Source: Deltaproteobacteria bacterium
GTDB taxonomy: Bacteria > Desulfobacterota > DSM-4660 > Desulfatiglandales > Desulfatiglandaceae
Direction of reading: 5' to 3'
DNA: 64,000 nucleotides
NCBI GenBank assembly: GCA_019307815.1
Contig: JAFDIV010000027.1
Span: 34,992-98,991, forward strand
A model generated the notes under the pieces. The model made no database searches and was not told where the DNA came from. It was given only the letters and a program-made list of their open reading frames with translations. Positions 1 through 9,496 of this stretch are shown here, one piece after another. Numbering within the stretch: the stretch's first letter is position 1; every line of letters begins with the position of its first letter. A program made the position numbers and the translations under genes.

Positions 1-1772
1 TCCTCGTCGATAATGTTCCTGGGAAGTCGAAAGGCGGGAATTCCGTAGCGCAGCATTCCGCCAAGCTTGGGCAGTTCTTCAAATATTGTGGGTTTGTATC
101 CCATAAGTGCAAGGTAATATGAAGCAGTCAGGCCACCAGGGCCTCCTCCCACGATGGCCACTTTTTGATCCTTAGGTTCAGAGCTAGGTAAACGCGGTTT
201 ATACCCTTTCAGTCTCGCCATATCAGAGGCAAATCGTTTTATCTTCGGGATGGCCAGGGCTTCATCCGTTTGTGCTCTGAGGCAAAAGGTCATGCATGGA
301 TGAGTACAGGCCCTGCCACAAATGCCTGGCAAGGGGTTATCTTTATAAATCAGTGTAATGGCGTCTTCGTAACGTCCCTCGCTGACAAGGGATAGATACC
401 CTGGTACTTCCTGATCAATGGGACAGGCATTGATGCACTTGGCCTTGACAAGGGCGGCACAAACACCCGCCTCACAACGCTTCTCCAGGATGTGGTCTTC
501 ATATTCATGGCGAAAATATTGCAGGGTGGAAAGCACCGGATTGGGAGCAGTTTGCCCAAGACCACAAAGGGCCGAATCCTTTACAAACTCTGCAAGGGTT
601 TCCAGCTCGGTCAGATCCTGCATCTGCCCTCGACCTTCCGTGATCCTGTCTAGGATTTCCAGCATGCGTCTAGTTCCTTCGCGGCACGGGGTGCATTTTC
701 CGCAAGACTCCTCTTGGCAAAAGTCGAGGAAAAAACGGGCCATGTCCACCATGCAGGTGGTCTCATCCATCACGATCATACCACCTGATCCCATGATGGC
801 TCCCACCTTGGCAATGGCCTCATAGTCCGTGGGAGTATCAAGATGCTGTGCAGGCACGCACCCTCCGGAAGGGCCTCCCAGTTGCACCGCCTTGAAGTTC
901 CGATTGTTGCGAATACCACCCCCAATCTCATATATGATCTCCTTGAGGGTGGTGCCCATAGGTACCTCTACAAGACCTATGTTGGATACTGCCCCACTCA
1001 AAGCGAACACCTTGGTGCCCTTACTCCCCTCAGTTCCTATGGAAGCATACCAGTCACCGCCCTTCAGTATAATCTGTGGGATATTGGCCAAGGTCTCAAC
1101 GTTGTTCAATACGCTGGGTTTTTTCCAAAGACCTTGCTGGGCCGGAAACGGTGGCCTGGGTCTAGGCATACCCCGCTTGCCTTCAATAGAGTGCATAAGG
1201 GCGGTCTCTTCTCCGCATACAAACGCGCCAGCACCCTGGTAAACCTCAAGGTCAAAATCAAACCCACTTCCCAGGATGTCTTTGCCCAGCAGGCCATATT
1301 CCCTGGCTTGCCGAATGGCTATGTCCAGTCTCCTCAGGGCAAGCGGGTATTCCGCCCGGCAATAGATATACCCGTAATGGGCGCCTATGGCCTTGGCCGC
1401 AATTATCATGCCTTCCAGGACCGCATGAGGGTCTCCTTCCAATACACTTCGATCCATAAAGGCCCCTGGATCGCCCTCGTCTGCATTGCAAAGCACGTAT
1501 TTTATGTCTCCAGGTGATTTTCTTGCGAACTCCCACTTGAGCCCTGTGGGGAATCCTGCCCCCCCACGGCCCCTCAGCCCAGAGCGCTTCATCTCATCAA
1601 TAATTTGCTCAGGTGTCATTTCAAGTAATGCCTTGGCCGCGGCCTTATACCCATCCCTTGCAATATAGGCTTCAATCTTTTCCGGATCGATCCCCTTGTT
1701 TCGGAGGACTATGGTCTTCTGCTTAGCAAAGAAAGGGACATCTTCTATATACGGTACGCCATTGTCTGCCAT
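1..1772 (-). CDS. NuoF/HndC-type NADH-binding subunit fused to a GltD/NfnB-like flavin domain (partial, runs off left edge)
   Basis: The reading frame opens at ATG 1772-1770 behind an AGGAG box and continues uninterrupted to position 1, so the C-terminus is missing. The first ~420 residues are a NuoF module: FMN/NADH-binding region ([33 protein letters not shown]) and the N3-type 4Fe-4S ligands in SCGKCTPC plus a later Cys in LCGLG. Instead of ending or adding a ferredoxin tail, the protein continues into a Cys-rich region ([20 protein letters not shown]) and then a dinucleotide-binding fold ([11 protein letters not shown]) typical of the glutamate synthase small subunit and NfnB. It is the last gene of the formate dehydrogenase operon. 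Family knowledge: NuoF passes electrons between NAD(H) and FeS centres; the GltD-like part could add a second pyridine-nucleotide site. That second site is inference. Confidence 0.9.
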   Translation of the reverse strand, partial: MADNGVPYIEDVPFFAKQKTIVLRNKGIDPEKIEAYIARDGYKAAAKALLEMTPEQIIDEMKRSGLRGRGGAGFPTGLKWEFARKSPGDIKYVLCNADEGDPGAFMDRSVLEGDPHAVLEGMIIAAKAIGAHYGYIYCRAEYPLALRRLDIAIRQAREYGLLGKDILGSGFDFDLEVYQGAGAFVCGEETALMHSIEGKRGMPRPRPPFPAQQGLWKKPSVLNNVETLANIPQIILKGGDWYASIGTEGSKGTKVFALSGAVSNIGLVEVPMGTTLKEIIYEIGGGIRNNRNFKAVQLGGPSGGCVPAQHLDTPTDYEAIAKVGAIMGSGGMIVMDETTCMVDMARFFLDFCQEESCGKCTPCREGTRRMLEILDRITEGRGQMQDLTELETLAEFVKDSALCGLGQTAPNPVLSTLQYFRHEYEDHILEKRCEAGVCAALVKAKCINACPIDQEVPGYLSLVSEGRYEDAITLIYKDNPLPGICGRACTHPCMTFCLRAQTDEALAIPKIKRFASDMARLKGYKPRLPSSEPKDQKVAIVGGGPGGLTASYYLALMGYKPTIFEELPKLGGMLRYGIPAFRLPRNIIDE

Positions 1773-1792
1773 TGCCGATTCTCCTCACCACC

Positions 1793-2164
1793 TTACTTGA
1801 TTTTGGCCAATACATATTCCTCGGGTATCTTTCCTTCTATTACATGTTTCCTAAATATTTCCTTTGCCTTTTCTCGGTCCAGATCACGATATAAGACTGC
1901 ATCCTCACCAAGGCGTCTAATTGTGATATTGGGCTCGCTACTGCACATCCCTGCACAGCCAGTAACAACCACAGAAATGTCCTGCCTGCCCGATCTCTCA
2001 ATTTCCTCTCTGAGTGAATTATATACCTCTTCAGCCCCCGCAGCTATTCCACATGTGCCCATGTGGACAGTAATTTCAACTGTGTTGCCACCCTCACGTA
2101 ACTTGTTCGCCTCAATGGTTTCTTGTTTTATTTTTTCTAGGTCTTCTTTTGTGAGCTTTTTCAT
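1793..2164 (-). CDS. HndB-like thioredoxin-fold [2Fe-2S] subunit
   Basis: About 123 residues. The Cys pattern (GTCGIAAGA near the N-terminal half, then TGCAGMCSSEP) matches the thioredoxin-like [2Fe-2S] ferredoxin found as HndB in NAD(P)-reducing hydrogenases and as the N-terminal part of some NuoF proteins. The chosen ATG at 2164 is preceded by GAGG that overlaps the stop codon of the upstream NuoE-like gene and leaves a 7-nt gap; a start at 2188 would overlap that gene by 17 nt. It lies between the NuoE-like and NuoF-like genes, so it is probably an electron-transfer subunit of the same soluble formate dehydrogenase complex. Confidence 0.88.
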   Translation of the reverse strand: MKKLTKEDLEKIKQETIEANKLREGGNTVEITVHMGTCGIAAGAEEVYNSLREEIERSGRQDISVVVTGCAGMCSSEPNITIRRLGEDAVLYRDLDREKAKEIFRKHVIEGKIPEEYVLAKIK

Positions 2165-2171
2165 GATATCC

Positions 2172-2672
2172 TCATTTATATTGTTCAAGGATCTCCAAAG
2201 CCTTCTTTGGGTTCATCCAACCGTGGGTGTCTTCGTCCACAACCATAACAGGTGCCAAGCCACAGGCCCCAAGGCACCTCACAGCTTCCAATGAGAACCT
2301 TCTATCTTGTGTGGTCTGTCCCACCTCCAACCCAAATTCCTCTGTCAATCTCTTCAGTATCTCTTTTGTGCCTCGCACATAGCAAGCTGTACCCATGCAA
2401 ACCTTTATGACATGTCTCCCCTTGGGAACCATCGAAAAAAAGGAATAAAAAGTGACTACCCCGTATATGGTGCTTGCAGGGATATCAAGCCGCTCACTTA
2501 TGTAGTCCTGCAGCTCTACTGGCAGATATCCCACAACTCTTTGGCAGTCTTCCAGGACAGGAATCAGGCACCCTGGTTTCCCTTTGTTATCCTCAATAAT
2601 CCTGTCAACCTGTTCCATCACCTCAGCTGTGAGATCAGAATTCAGCATCGATAAATCAGCAGCAGTTAACAT
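2172..2672 (-). CDS. NuoE/HndA-type [2Fe-2S] subunit
   Basis: A 166-residue NuoE-family protein with a helical N-terminal part (residues ~10-75) and a thioredoxin-like [2Fe-2S] domain with ligands in CMGTAC and CLGAC (C-x4-C and C-x3-C). Length and motif spacing are normal for the family. In HndA, HydA-type hydrogenases and NAD-dependent formate dehydrogenases this subunit sits next to NuoF and relays electrons to or from the FMN site. It lies 18 nt downstream of fdhA and is followed at once by the HndB-like gene, so it is the second gene of a four-gene operon. Confidence 0.92.
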   Translation of the reverse strand: MLTAADLSMLNSDLTAEVMEQVDRIIEDNKGKPGCLIPVLEDCQRVVGYLPVELQDYISERLDIPASTIYGVVTFYSFFSMVPKGRHVIKVCMGTACYVRGTKEILKRLTEEFGLEVGQTTQDRRFSLEAVRCLGACGLAPVMVVDEDTHGWMNPKKALEILEQYK

Positions 2673-2690
2673 CTCAGTAACTCCTTCTCA

Positions 2691-5462
2691 TTAGACTCTT
2701 TCGATCTGGACTGCGCATACCTTATACTCAGGTATTTTTGCCACCGGATCTAGAACAGCGTTAGTGAGCTTATTGGCAGCCGCCGAAGCATAATGAAACG
2801 GAATAAAGACTGTTCCCTCAATAGCTTTATCAGAAATCTTTGCTTTTGCTACAATTTCCCCTCTGCGGGATCTCACCCTCAAGGGTTCTCCATCCTTGAT
2901 ATTTCTACTAAGGGCATCCTTGGGGGAAATTTCCACAAAACATTCAGGCGCAAGCTGGTTGAGGCCGTCCACCTTCATTGTCATCGTCCCCGTATGATAC
3001 TGGTACAGTACTCTGCCTGTAGTCAGATATAGAGGAAACTCCTCATCGGGTAACTCGGCTGGGGGTATATAATCAATGGCATGAAATACGCCCAGACCGC
3101 ATGTAAATTGATCAACATGCAGGCAGGGAGTCCCGGGATGGTCCGCTGCGGTGCACGGCCAATGAAGCCCATCAAATTCTATTCTATCGTATCTAATGCC
3201 ACAATAGGATGGTGTTACCTCAGCTATCTCCTCCATTATGGCCTTTGGATTTTCATAATTCATTGGATAGCCCAATCTTGAGGAAAGCTCACATATTATC
3301 TCCCAGTCCTGCTTTGCCTGTCCGGGTGGATCCAGGGCCTTTCGGACCCGCTGCACCTTCCTCTCAGTATTTGTAAAGGTTCCATCCTTTTCCGCAAAGC
3401 TAGCCGAAGGCAATACCACGTCGGCCAATCTGGCGGTCTCCGTGAGAAAAATGTCCTGGGCTACAAGGAAATCCACCTTCTTGATTGCTTCCTGTGCGTG
3501 GTTCAGATTTGGGTCTGAGACCATAGGATTTTCACCTATAATGTAGAGGGCCTTTATCTGTCCTTTATAAGCACCCTCCATCATCTCAGTTATCGTAAGG
3601 CCTGGCTCTTGAGGAAGCTGTTCCACACCCCATGCCTTCTCCATTCGACTTCTAGCTGCCAAATCAACCACTTTTTGGTACCCTGTATAAACGTCTGGCA
3701 GCCCTCCCATATCACAGGCCCCTTGGACATTATTCTGGCCCCTTAGAGGGTTCACCCCGCCACCAGGGATACCGACATTCCCGCATAACATGGCTAAATT
3801 AGCCAAGGACTTAACATTGTCCGTCCCGGTCCTGTGCTGTGTGATGCCCATGGCGTAGAGGATAGAAGCGGCCTTGGCCTTGCCATATAATCTAGCCGCC
3901 TCCACGAGCCTGTCCTTGGGTATGCCCGTGATTTCCTGGACATACTCGGGAGTATATTTGTCAACGGTCTTCTTGAGGTCATCCAGCCTTACTGTGCGAG
4001 CCTTCACATAGTCATCATCATAGAGCCCTTCTTTTATAATTACGTGCATAAACCCGTTTATCCAGGCCACATCCGTTCCTAGGTTTGGTCTGAGCCAAAG
4101 TGTGGCATACCGGATTATGGGGATCCTTCTCGGATCCACCACAATAAGCTTTGCACCTTTCAAGGTCACTGCCCTCTTAACATAAGAGGAAAGCACAGGA
4201 TGGTTCTCCGTGGTATTGGAGCCTGTAATAAGAATAACCTGTGCCTTCTCGATGTCCTCGATGGGATTGGTCATCGCTCCGCTTCCAAAGGCTGCGGCAA
4301 GACCTGCCACAGTGGAGGAGTGTCAAAGCCGTGCACAATGGTCAATATTATTGGTGCCTAAAGCCGCTCTCGTGAACTTCTGGGCCAAGTAGTTCTCCTC
4401 GTTGGTTATCCTAGCACTGCAGAAAACCCCTATCGAATCGGCCCCATACTTTTCTTTAGTCTCCTTTAACCTCTCAGCAACCAGATCCAGAGCCTCCTCC
4501 CAGGTAGCCTCCCTAAACCCTCCATCTTCGCGAATCAGAGGACGCTTGAGTCGGTCTTTATGATTAATGAAGTTATAGCCAAACCGGCCCTTCACGCATA
4601 AACTGCCGAAGTTGGGCCCTACATCCTCAACCCCTGTTACCTTGATCACCTTTCCTTCTTGGACATGCAGATAGATCTGGCAACCGACACCGCAGTAGCA
4701 ACAAGTAGTCCTCACCCTCTTGACAGTCCCCCCTTTGACCCTGCGGAGCTCCAGATCTTCCTTTGTCATCAAGGCCCCCACAGGGCATACCTGAACACAT
4801 TCCCCGCAAAACACACAGTCCGAATCCTTCAGGGGGAGGTCTCCTTTGGCAACAATCTTGGAAGCGGATCCGCGGTACCCATAGCTAATTGCGCTGTTGA
4901 CCTGAATCTCGTTACAGGCCTGCACACAACGCCCGCACAAAATACAACGGGAAAAATCTCTCACTATAAAAGGGTTGACCATTTCTATAGGATATTTCTG
5001 TTCCTTGGGCTCAAAACGAATACCCTTTACCTGATACCGGATGGCCAAATCTTGGAGTTTGCACTGTCCATAAGCAGGACAGATTTCGCGGTGTGCCTCA
5101 GGCTCCATGGCCTTGAGCTGAAAATCAGTCCATGAGTCCTCGTCCATATCTTGGGCAAGACAATTATGGTGTCCACTGGCAAGCAACAACTCAATATTGA
5201 GGCGCCTAGCATTGATTACACGCGGGCTTTCCGTCTTGATAACCATATTTGGTTCTGCAGGAGTTGAGCATGCGGCAAGCAAATTCCTTGCCCCTTCCAC
5301 TTCCACCAAGCAGATCCTGCACGCCCCTGTTGGTGTCGCGCCTTTGAGATAACACAGGGTGGGAATATCTATTCCGTTTCTCCTGGCCACTTGGAGAATC
5401 GTCTCCCCAAGAGTAAAGGTAAGTTCTTTTCCGTCCATGACTAAGACGTTTTTGGAATCCAT
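2691..5462 (-). CDS. fdhA: Selenocysteine-containing NAD-linked formate dehydrogenase catalytic subunit
   Basis: One 923-residue protein read through an in-frame TGA at 4325-4323 (residue 380), which fits selenocysteine. The residues before it (HCAR, then Leu) and after it (HSSTVAGL) align with the active-site stretch of E. coli FDH-H. Order of domains: NuoG-like [2Fe-2S] (C37, C48, C51, C65); His/Cys cluster region ending in CPAYGQC; two-cluster ferredoxin (CILCGRCVQAC and CVFCGECVQVC); molybdopterin domain opening with CCYCGVGC; Sec380; and a C-terminal dinucleotide-binding domain. It oxidises formate or reduces CO2 at a Mo or W bis-MGD centre. Start ATG 5462 follows AGAGGT. A conventional caller would split it at 4323 into two genes; a SECIS-like hairpin just after the TGA argues against a nonsense mutation. 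Confidence 0.95.
4294..4325 (-). promoter_or_regulatory. SECIS-like element directing selenocysteine insertion in fdhA
   Basis: Read on the minus strand, TGA (4325-4323) is followed, starting at its base 16, by a 6-bp stem GTGGCA/TGCCGC (4310-4305 with 4299-4294, one G-T pair) closed by the loop GGTCT (4304-4300). The E. coli fdhF SECIS carries the same GGUCU loop at the same distance from UGA, as known for SelB recognition. The match in loop sequence and spacing is direct; function is inferred. Confidence 0.85.
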
Positions 5463-5546
5463 AATGACACCTCTTAAAACAGCATATGTAGTCTAACTCG
5501 ATTCTGTTAATGAAAGGCCTCCGCAATAATCATCCCAAGCGGGCTA

Positions 5547-5569
5547 AAAGGATCCAAGTTGGTTCCTTT
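5547..5569. promoter_or_regulatory. Operator-like palindrome upstream of fdhA
   Basis: Two 11-nt arms around a single central base (AAAGGATCCAA / TTGGTTCCTTT) with one mismatched pair. Position ~85 nt before the fdhA start suits a regulator-binding site, but no regulator is known from the sequence. Confidence 0.4.
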
Positions 5570-5767
5570 CAATATCCTTTGCTAAAACTTAGGCACCCAG
5601 GGACCCGCTCGGAGAAGTTGGTTTCTGCATAGGCACTGGCTGTCTGAAAGTCCAACTCTTTCCCAATCGCCACAATTGGCCCCCTCAAAGGAAATGGCGA
5701 GTATAGAAAAAAGTGAAATTTTTTTCAAAGTATTTTTGGAAATTTCTATATCGTCCTCTCAAAAGCC

Positions 5768-5796
5768 TTGACAAAGGATTTCGAGAGGCTTAGTCT
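5768..5796 (+). promoter_or_regulatory. Candidate sigma70-type promoter for korDABC
   Basis: Perfect -35 TTGACA (5768-5773), 17-nt spacer, weaker -10 TAGTCT (5791-5796). It lies about 40 nt before the korD ATG at 5837. Confidence 0.45.
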
Positions 5797-5836
5797 GCAA
5801 ATTTTATTAAAAGATGATATTCTAGGAAGCTTACTT

Positions 5837-6079
5837 ATGGTGGATAATAAACAAAGGGGTAAGATCGTTATTGACAGGCAAAGATGCAAAGGATGCTACC
5901 TTTGTATCGAATTCTGTCCTTTTGACAGGATCGAGGTAGATACGGAGCTTAATAGAAAGGGCTACCGTCCGGCCCGATTCAAGGAAGAAATTTCTGATGA
6001 AGAAAAGGGATGCACCGGGTGCACCATGTGTGCCCTGATCTGCCCTGAGGTATCTATAGAGGTGTATCGTGCCAAGTGA
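5837..6079 (+). CDS. korD: 2-oxoacid:ferredoxin oxidoreductase delta (ferredoxin) subunit
   Basis: An 80-residue two-cluster ferredoxin with CKGCYLCIEFCP and CTGCTMCALICP motifs, each typical of a [4Fe-4S] ligand set. Homologous KorD/VorD subunits start with a short basic segment just as here (MVDNKQRGK), so ATG 5837 with AGGA upstream is chosen over the TTG 23 codons earlier. It is the first gene of a four-gene operon and overlaps the next by 11 nt. It should carry electrons from the thiamine-diphosphate site to external ferredoxin. Confidence 0.9.
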   Translation: MVDNKQRGKIVIDRQRCKGCYLCIEFCPFDRIEVDTELNRKGYRPARFKEEISDEEKGCTGCTMCALICPEVSIEVYRAK

Positions 6080-7160
6080 AAGAGTCCTAATGAGGGGAAA
6101 CCATGTCTTAGGCGAAGCGGCTGTCCTAGCTGGATGCCGGTTCTATGCAGGATATCCCATCACACCACAAAACGAGTTGCCCGAGTATCTCTCAGCTCGT
6201 CTGCCCCAGGTGGGAGGCGTATTTATCCAGGGAGAAAGTGAAATAGCCTCTGTTAACATGATACTGGGGGCTGCGGCAGCGGGTGCTAGGGTGATGACAT
6301 CTTCGTCTTCTCCAGGCATTTCTCTAAAACAGGAAGGAATCTCCTATATGGCCGGGATGGAGTTGCCCGGGGTCATTGTTAATACCATGAGAGGCGGCCC
6401 AGGCCTGGGTAATATCGCACCTTCGGCTGCAGACTATTTCCAGGCCACACGTGGTGGCGGCCACGGCGACTATAGGACCCCAGTACTGGCTCCATCAGGC
6501 TGCCAGGAGCTTGCTGAATTGACATTTCTAGCATTTGAACTTGCTGATAGATACCGCAATCCTGTCATGATTGTAGGAGATGGCATCATGGGCCAAATGA
6601 TGGAGCCAGTGGTGTTTCCAGATCCTATAGATCCCAAGGATCTTCCGGAAAAGGATTGGATCCTCACTGGATGTAAGGGCCGCGCCCCCCGGGCCATGTT
6701 TTCAATGATACTGGATGTTAATAAGATGTATAAACATAACTTGAAACTCCAGGAAAAATACGAACTTATTGCCGCCCAGGAAGTCCGATACGAAGCCCTG
6801 GGAGTCGAGGAGGCCGAGATAATTATAGTAGCATATGGTACTGCCGCCAGAATTGCTGAGAGTGCCATTGAGGAACTCGGGCCAAACGGCCTTTCGGTCG
6901 GACTTTTTAGGCCCATAACTTTGTGGCCATTTCCGGTCAAACCCTTGCGCCGTCTGGCCGAAAAGGCCTCGAAAATTGCTGTTTTTGAGTTCTCCACAGG
7001 GCAGTTGCTTGAAGATGTGATTATTTCCGTGGGCGAGAGAGCCCCGATCTATTTCTACGGTATTCCGGGGGGTGTGGTGCCCACCCCGGCAGAAATAGCT
7101 GATTTTATGCGATCCGTTGATCGAGGAGACGGCACAATAGGCCGGAGGATAGAAGTATGA
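6069..7160 (+). CDS. 2-oxoacid:ferredoxin oxidoreductase alpha subunit (VorB/KorA type)
   Basis: 363 residues. The early YPITPQNE and the MTSSSSPGISLKQEG segment are hallmarks of the pyrimidine-binding alpha subunit of VorB/KorA enzymes, which oxidatively decarboxylate 2-oxoglutarate or branched-chain 2-oxoacids to acyl-CoA, or run in reverse for CO2 fixation. The GTG start at 6069 is preceded by AGAGG and matches the usual N-terminus; ATG 6090 is the alternative. It overlaps korD by 11 nt and the beta gene by 4 nt, so translation is probably coupled. The motif set resembles VorB more than classical KorA; substrate is not decided by sequence. Confidence 0.92.
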   Translation: MPSERVLMRGNHVLGEAAVLAGCRFYAGYPITPQNELPEYLSARLPQVGGVFIQGESEIASVNMILGAAAAGARVMTSSSSPGISLKQEGISYMAGMELPGVIVNTMRGGPGLGNIAPSAADYFQATRGGGHGDYRTPVLAPSGCQELAELTFLAFELADRYRNPVMIVGDGIMGQMMEPVVFPDPIDPKDLPEKDWILTGCKGRAPRAMFSMILDVNKMYKHNLKLQEKYELIAAQEVRYEALGVEEAEIIIVAYGTAARIAESAIEELGPNGLSVGLFRPITLWPFPVKPLRRLAEKASKIAVFEFSTGQLLEDVIISVGERAPIYFYGIPGGVVPTPAEIADFMRSVDRGDGTIGRRIEV

Positions 7161-7930
7161 GCGCAGAACCTGCATATGATTACAAGAAGGTTTTTGGCAG
7201 ACCCCAATCATTGAAGGATGCTTACACACATTATTGTCCGGGTTGCGGGCACTCTATTGCCCACCGGTTGGTTGCAGAGTGTATTGACGAAATGGGATTA
7301 AGGGAAAAAACCATAGGGATTCCCCCCGTTGGATGCGCAGTACTTGCGTACAATTACTTCAATTTTGATATGATTGAGGCCCCTCACGGTCGGCCCCTCG
7401 CAGTTGCAACAGGCATTAAGCGTATTTTACCTGACAAGTTTGTCTTTACATACCAGGGCGATGGTGATCTGGCAGCCATTGGAACAGCGGAAACCATCCA
7501 TGCTGCTAACCGAGGGGAAAGGATTACTACGATTTTCATAAATAACGCCATTTACGGGATGACAGGGGGGCAAATGGCTCCAACCACATTGTTGGGACAA
7601 GAGGCCACCACCACACCCGGAGGCCGTGACCCTCGGTACCACGGCCAACCTATAGACATATCCAAAATGATCGCAGTTAGTGATGGGGTAGTGTATGTGG
7701 AGCGATGCGCCCTATCCAGTATTAAACAGATTCGAAGGGCCAAACAGGCCATAAAAAAGGCCTTTCGCTGCCAATTGGATGACCTTGGCTTTGCCTTGGT
7801 GGAGCTATTATCGCCCTGTCCAACCAATTGGAAACTCACCCCAAAACAGGCCTGCGATTGGGTAAACAATGTAATGGTCAATACCTATCCCGTGGGGGTT
7901 ATCAAGGATACCACAGGGTATGAGGACTAG
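7157..7930 (+). CDS. korB: 2-oxoacid:ferredoxin oxidoreductase beta subunit (TPP-binding)
   Basis: 257 residues with the thiamine-diphosphate subunit signatures: YCPGCGHS near the N-terminus, IPPVGCA, the GDGDLAAIG Mg/TPP-binding segment and NNAIYGMTGGQ. Its ATG overlaps the alpha-subunit stop by 4 nt. It forms the catalytic core with the alpha subunit, transferring electrons to the korD ferredoxin. Length is normal for KorB. Confidence 0.93.
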   Translation: MSAEPAYDYKKVFGRPQSLKDAYTHYCPGCGHSIAHRLVAECIDEMGLREKTIGIPPVGCAVLAYNYFNFDMIEAPHGRPLAVATGIKRILPDKFVFTYQGDGDLAAIGTAETIHAANRGERITTIFINNAIYGMTGGQMAPTTLLGQEATTTPGGRDPRYHGQPIDISKMIAVSDGVVYVERCALSSIKQIRRAKQAIKKAFRCQLDDLGFALVELLSPCPTNWKLTPKQACDWVNNVMVNTYPVGVIKDTTGYED

Positions 7931-7933
7931 GAT

Positions 7934-8476
7934 ATGATTACCAGAACGGTTTTCTCAGGATTTGGGGGCCAAGGTGTTTTGCTTATGGGCTATATCCTCA
8001 GCCATGGTGCCATGTTAAAAGGGCTGAATGTGACTTACTTTCCCGCCTATGGTGCCGAGATGAGAGGAGGAACCGCAAATTGTACCGTAACGGTTTCGGA
8101 CAAGAAAATCGCCTCGCCTGTAGCCTCTAATCCGGATATCCTGGTGGGCATGAACGTGCCTTCCTTGGACAAATTCGGACCTGCCGTGGTTGAAAATGGT
8201 TTCGTTTTTCTCAACTCCTCTTTGGTCTCTGAAACACCTAACAGAGAAGATGTGGAGGTGATAAAAGTACCCACCCTAGAATTGGCCCAGGAAGTCGGCT
8301 CTGAACGAGTTGCCAATATGGTGATGATTGGCGCAGTATGTGCTAAGACCGGCTTGCTCACGCAGGAAGAAACCATAAAAGGGATGAAGGCGGCCTTAAA
8401 GGGAAAGGAAAAATTCTTCGACCTAAACCAGAAGGGAATCGAAAGAGGCTTTGCTTTTATCTCTGATGGAAGGTGA
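7934..8476 (+). CDS. korC: 2-oxoacid:ferredoxin oxidoreductase gamma subunit
   Basis: 180 residues; the N-terminal GFGGQGVLLMG and YGAEMRGGTANC motifs are diagnostic for the gamma subunit of 2-oxoacid:acceptor oxidoreductases, which binds the CoA part of the substrate. It begins 3 nt after the beta gene and ends the operon; the next gene is on the opposite strand, and no clear terminator hairpin lies in the 19-nt gap. Confidence 0.92.
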   Translation: MITRTVFSGFGGQGVLLMGYILSHGAMLKGLNVTYFPAYGAEMRGGTANCTVTVSDKKIASPVASNPDILVGMNVPSLDKFGPAVVENGFVFLNSSLVSETPNREDVEVIKVPTLELAQEVGSERVANMVMIGAVCAKTGLLTQEETIKGMKAALKGKEKFFDLNQKGIERGFAFISDGR

Positions 8477-8495
8477 TTCGTTTACACAATAGGAA

Positions 8496-8867
8496 TCAAT
8501 CCTGGGCAAGCTTGTTGAGAATCTTTTTGTAATAAATCTCCGTTTCTTCCAGAAGCGGGGATTTCTTACCCATCATATTCAACTTCATGATCTTGAAGTT
8601 GATTCTCTTGATCAGCCTATACTTTTCCTTCTCGTCAGGGATGGCATCCAGCATATCCTCCATTTGCCGGATTTCCTTTTTGAGCTGGAGCTCAGGAGGC
8701 AGGCAATCAGCATTCTTTAAAACTTTATAGGCCAAACGTAAGTCTTCGGGAACATGGCTATCATCTTCCATCCTGAGCGGCTCTCCTTTGCCTGGAAGGT
8801 TATCAAACTCACCTTCTTCCTGGGCCTTACGGATCCGCTCCTCCACTATTTTCTGGAAACACCACAT
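8496..8867 (-). CDS. DUF1992 (DnaJ-homologue subfamily C28-like) domain protein
   Basis: A 123-residue basic and acidic helical protein. The N-terminal stretch VEERIRKAQEEGEFDNLPGKG with the following GEPL is the signature of DUF1992, seen also in YhdN-like and DNAJC28 proteins, but no J domain is present. Function is unknown. It stands alone, convergent with korC and divergent from ahbB. Confidence 0.8.
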   Translation of the reverse strand: MWCFQKIVEERIRKAQEEGEFDNLPGKGEPLRMEDDSHVPEDLRLAYKVLKNADCLPPELQLKKEIRQMEDMLDAIPDEKEKYRLIKRINFKIMKLNMMGKKSPLLEETEIYYKKILNKLAQD

Positions 8868-8946
8868 ATTGCCTTTGGCCTACTAACTCCTTACAAAATT
8901 ATTTTTAAACAATTTTCAATCCTTTTTCAACCCTAGTGAATGGCCC

Positions 8947-8975
8947 TTGACATCCTTGGCTTTATTGGATATTCC
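8947..8975 (+). promoter_or_regulatory. Candidate promoter for ahbB-hemL
   Basis: Perfect TTGACA (8947-8952), 17-nt spacer, -10 TATTCC (8970-8975). The predicted start is ~35 nt before the ahbB ATG. Confidence 0.5.
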
Positions 8976-9016
8976 CAGCCTGACAGGGATATCGGATGGA
9001 GTAGCCTGACCTCACT

Positions 9017-9481
9017 ATGGTCGAGGAAAAAGACAAGAAAGTTATTCAAATTATTCAAGGGGATTTGCCATTGCATCCCAGACCCTTTGCCGTAGCAGCC
9101 AAGAAGGTAGGTTTCAGTGAAGAAGAATTTATTGATCGGGTTCAGAGATTGAAACGAGAGGGTATCATCAGGCGCTTCGGCGCCACATTACGCCATCAAG
9201 AGGCTGGCTTTAGCTCCAATGCCATGGTAGCATGGCAAGTTCCAGAGGCCCGGGTGGATGAGGTAGGTGAAATCATAGCCTCTTTTCGGGAAGTCACCCA
9301 TTGCTACCACAGAAGACCTCAAAAGGATTGGCCATACAACATTTATAGTATGGTCCATGCAGATAGCCGAGATGCATGTTATGAAATAGCAAAAAAGATA
9401 TCTGAAGCTGTGGGGGTGGAAGACTACCTGCTTTTGTTCAGCGAAAAGGAATTCAAAAAAACAAGTATGGAATACTTTTAA
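9017..9481 (+). CDS. ahbB: Siroheme decarboxylase subunit (AhbB-like, Lrp/AsnC fold)
   Basis: 154 residues with an N-terminal winged-helix part (~5-60) and an AsnC-like ligand domain. It carries CYHRRPQKDWPYN at ~98-110, the active-site pattern of AhbB (HCYxR followed by DWPYN), instead of the plain regulator sequence. AhbA/AhbB convert siroheme to didecarboxysiroheme in the alternative heme route used by sulfate reducers and archaea. It lies 15 nt before hemL, which supplies 5-aminolevulinate, so the pair ties early and late tetrapyrrole steps. No second subunit (AhbA) is adjacent. The Shine-Dalgarno is weak. Confidence 0.8.
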   Translation: MVEEKDKKVIQIIQGDLPLHPRPFAVAAKKVGFSEEEFIDRVQRLKREGIIRRFGATLRHQEAGFSSNAMVAWQVPEARVDEVGEIIASFREVTHCYHRRPQKDWPYNIYSMVHADSRDACYEIAKKISEAVGVEDYLLLFSEKEFKKTSMEYF

Positions 9482-9496
9482 GTAAGAGGGTGATTG

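Larger units (their letters stand above)
5463..5836. other. Divergent intergenic region between fdhA and the korD operon
   Basis: 374 nt with no convincing gene. It holds a 23-bp near-perfect palindrome (5547-5569) about 85 nt upstream of fdhA and a candidate promoter for korD (5768-5796). Reading the korD frame back to TTG 5768 adds 23 residues with no ferredoxin similarity and is not favoured. Confidence 0.6.

Noticed and set aside
4323..4325. Stop codon splitting fdhA into two genes (frame break or pseudogene)
   Set aside because: Position matches the Sec codon of formate dehydrogenases, the frame continues on both sides, and a SECIS-like hairpin follows.
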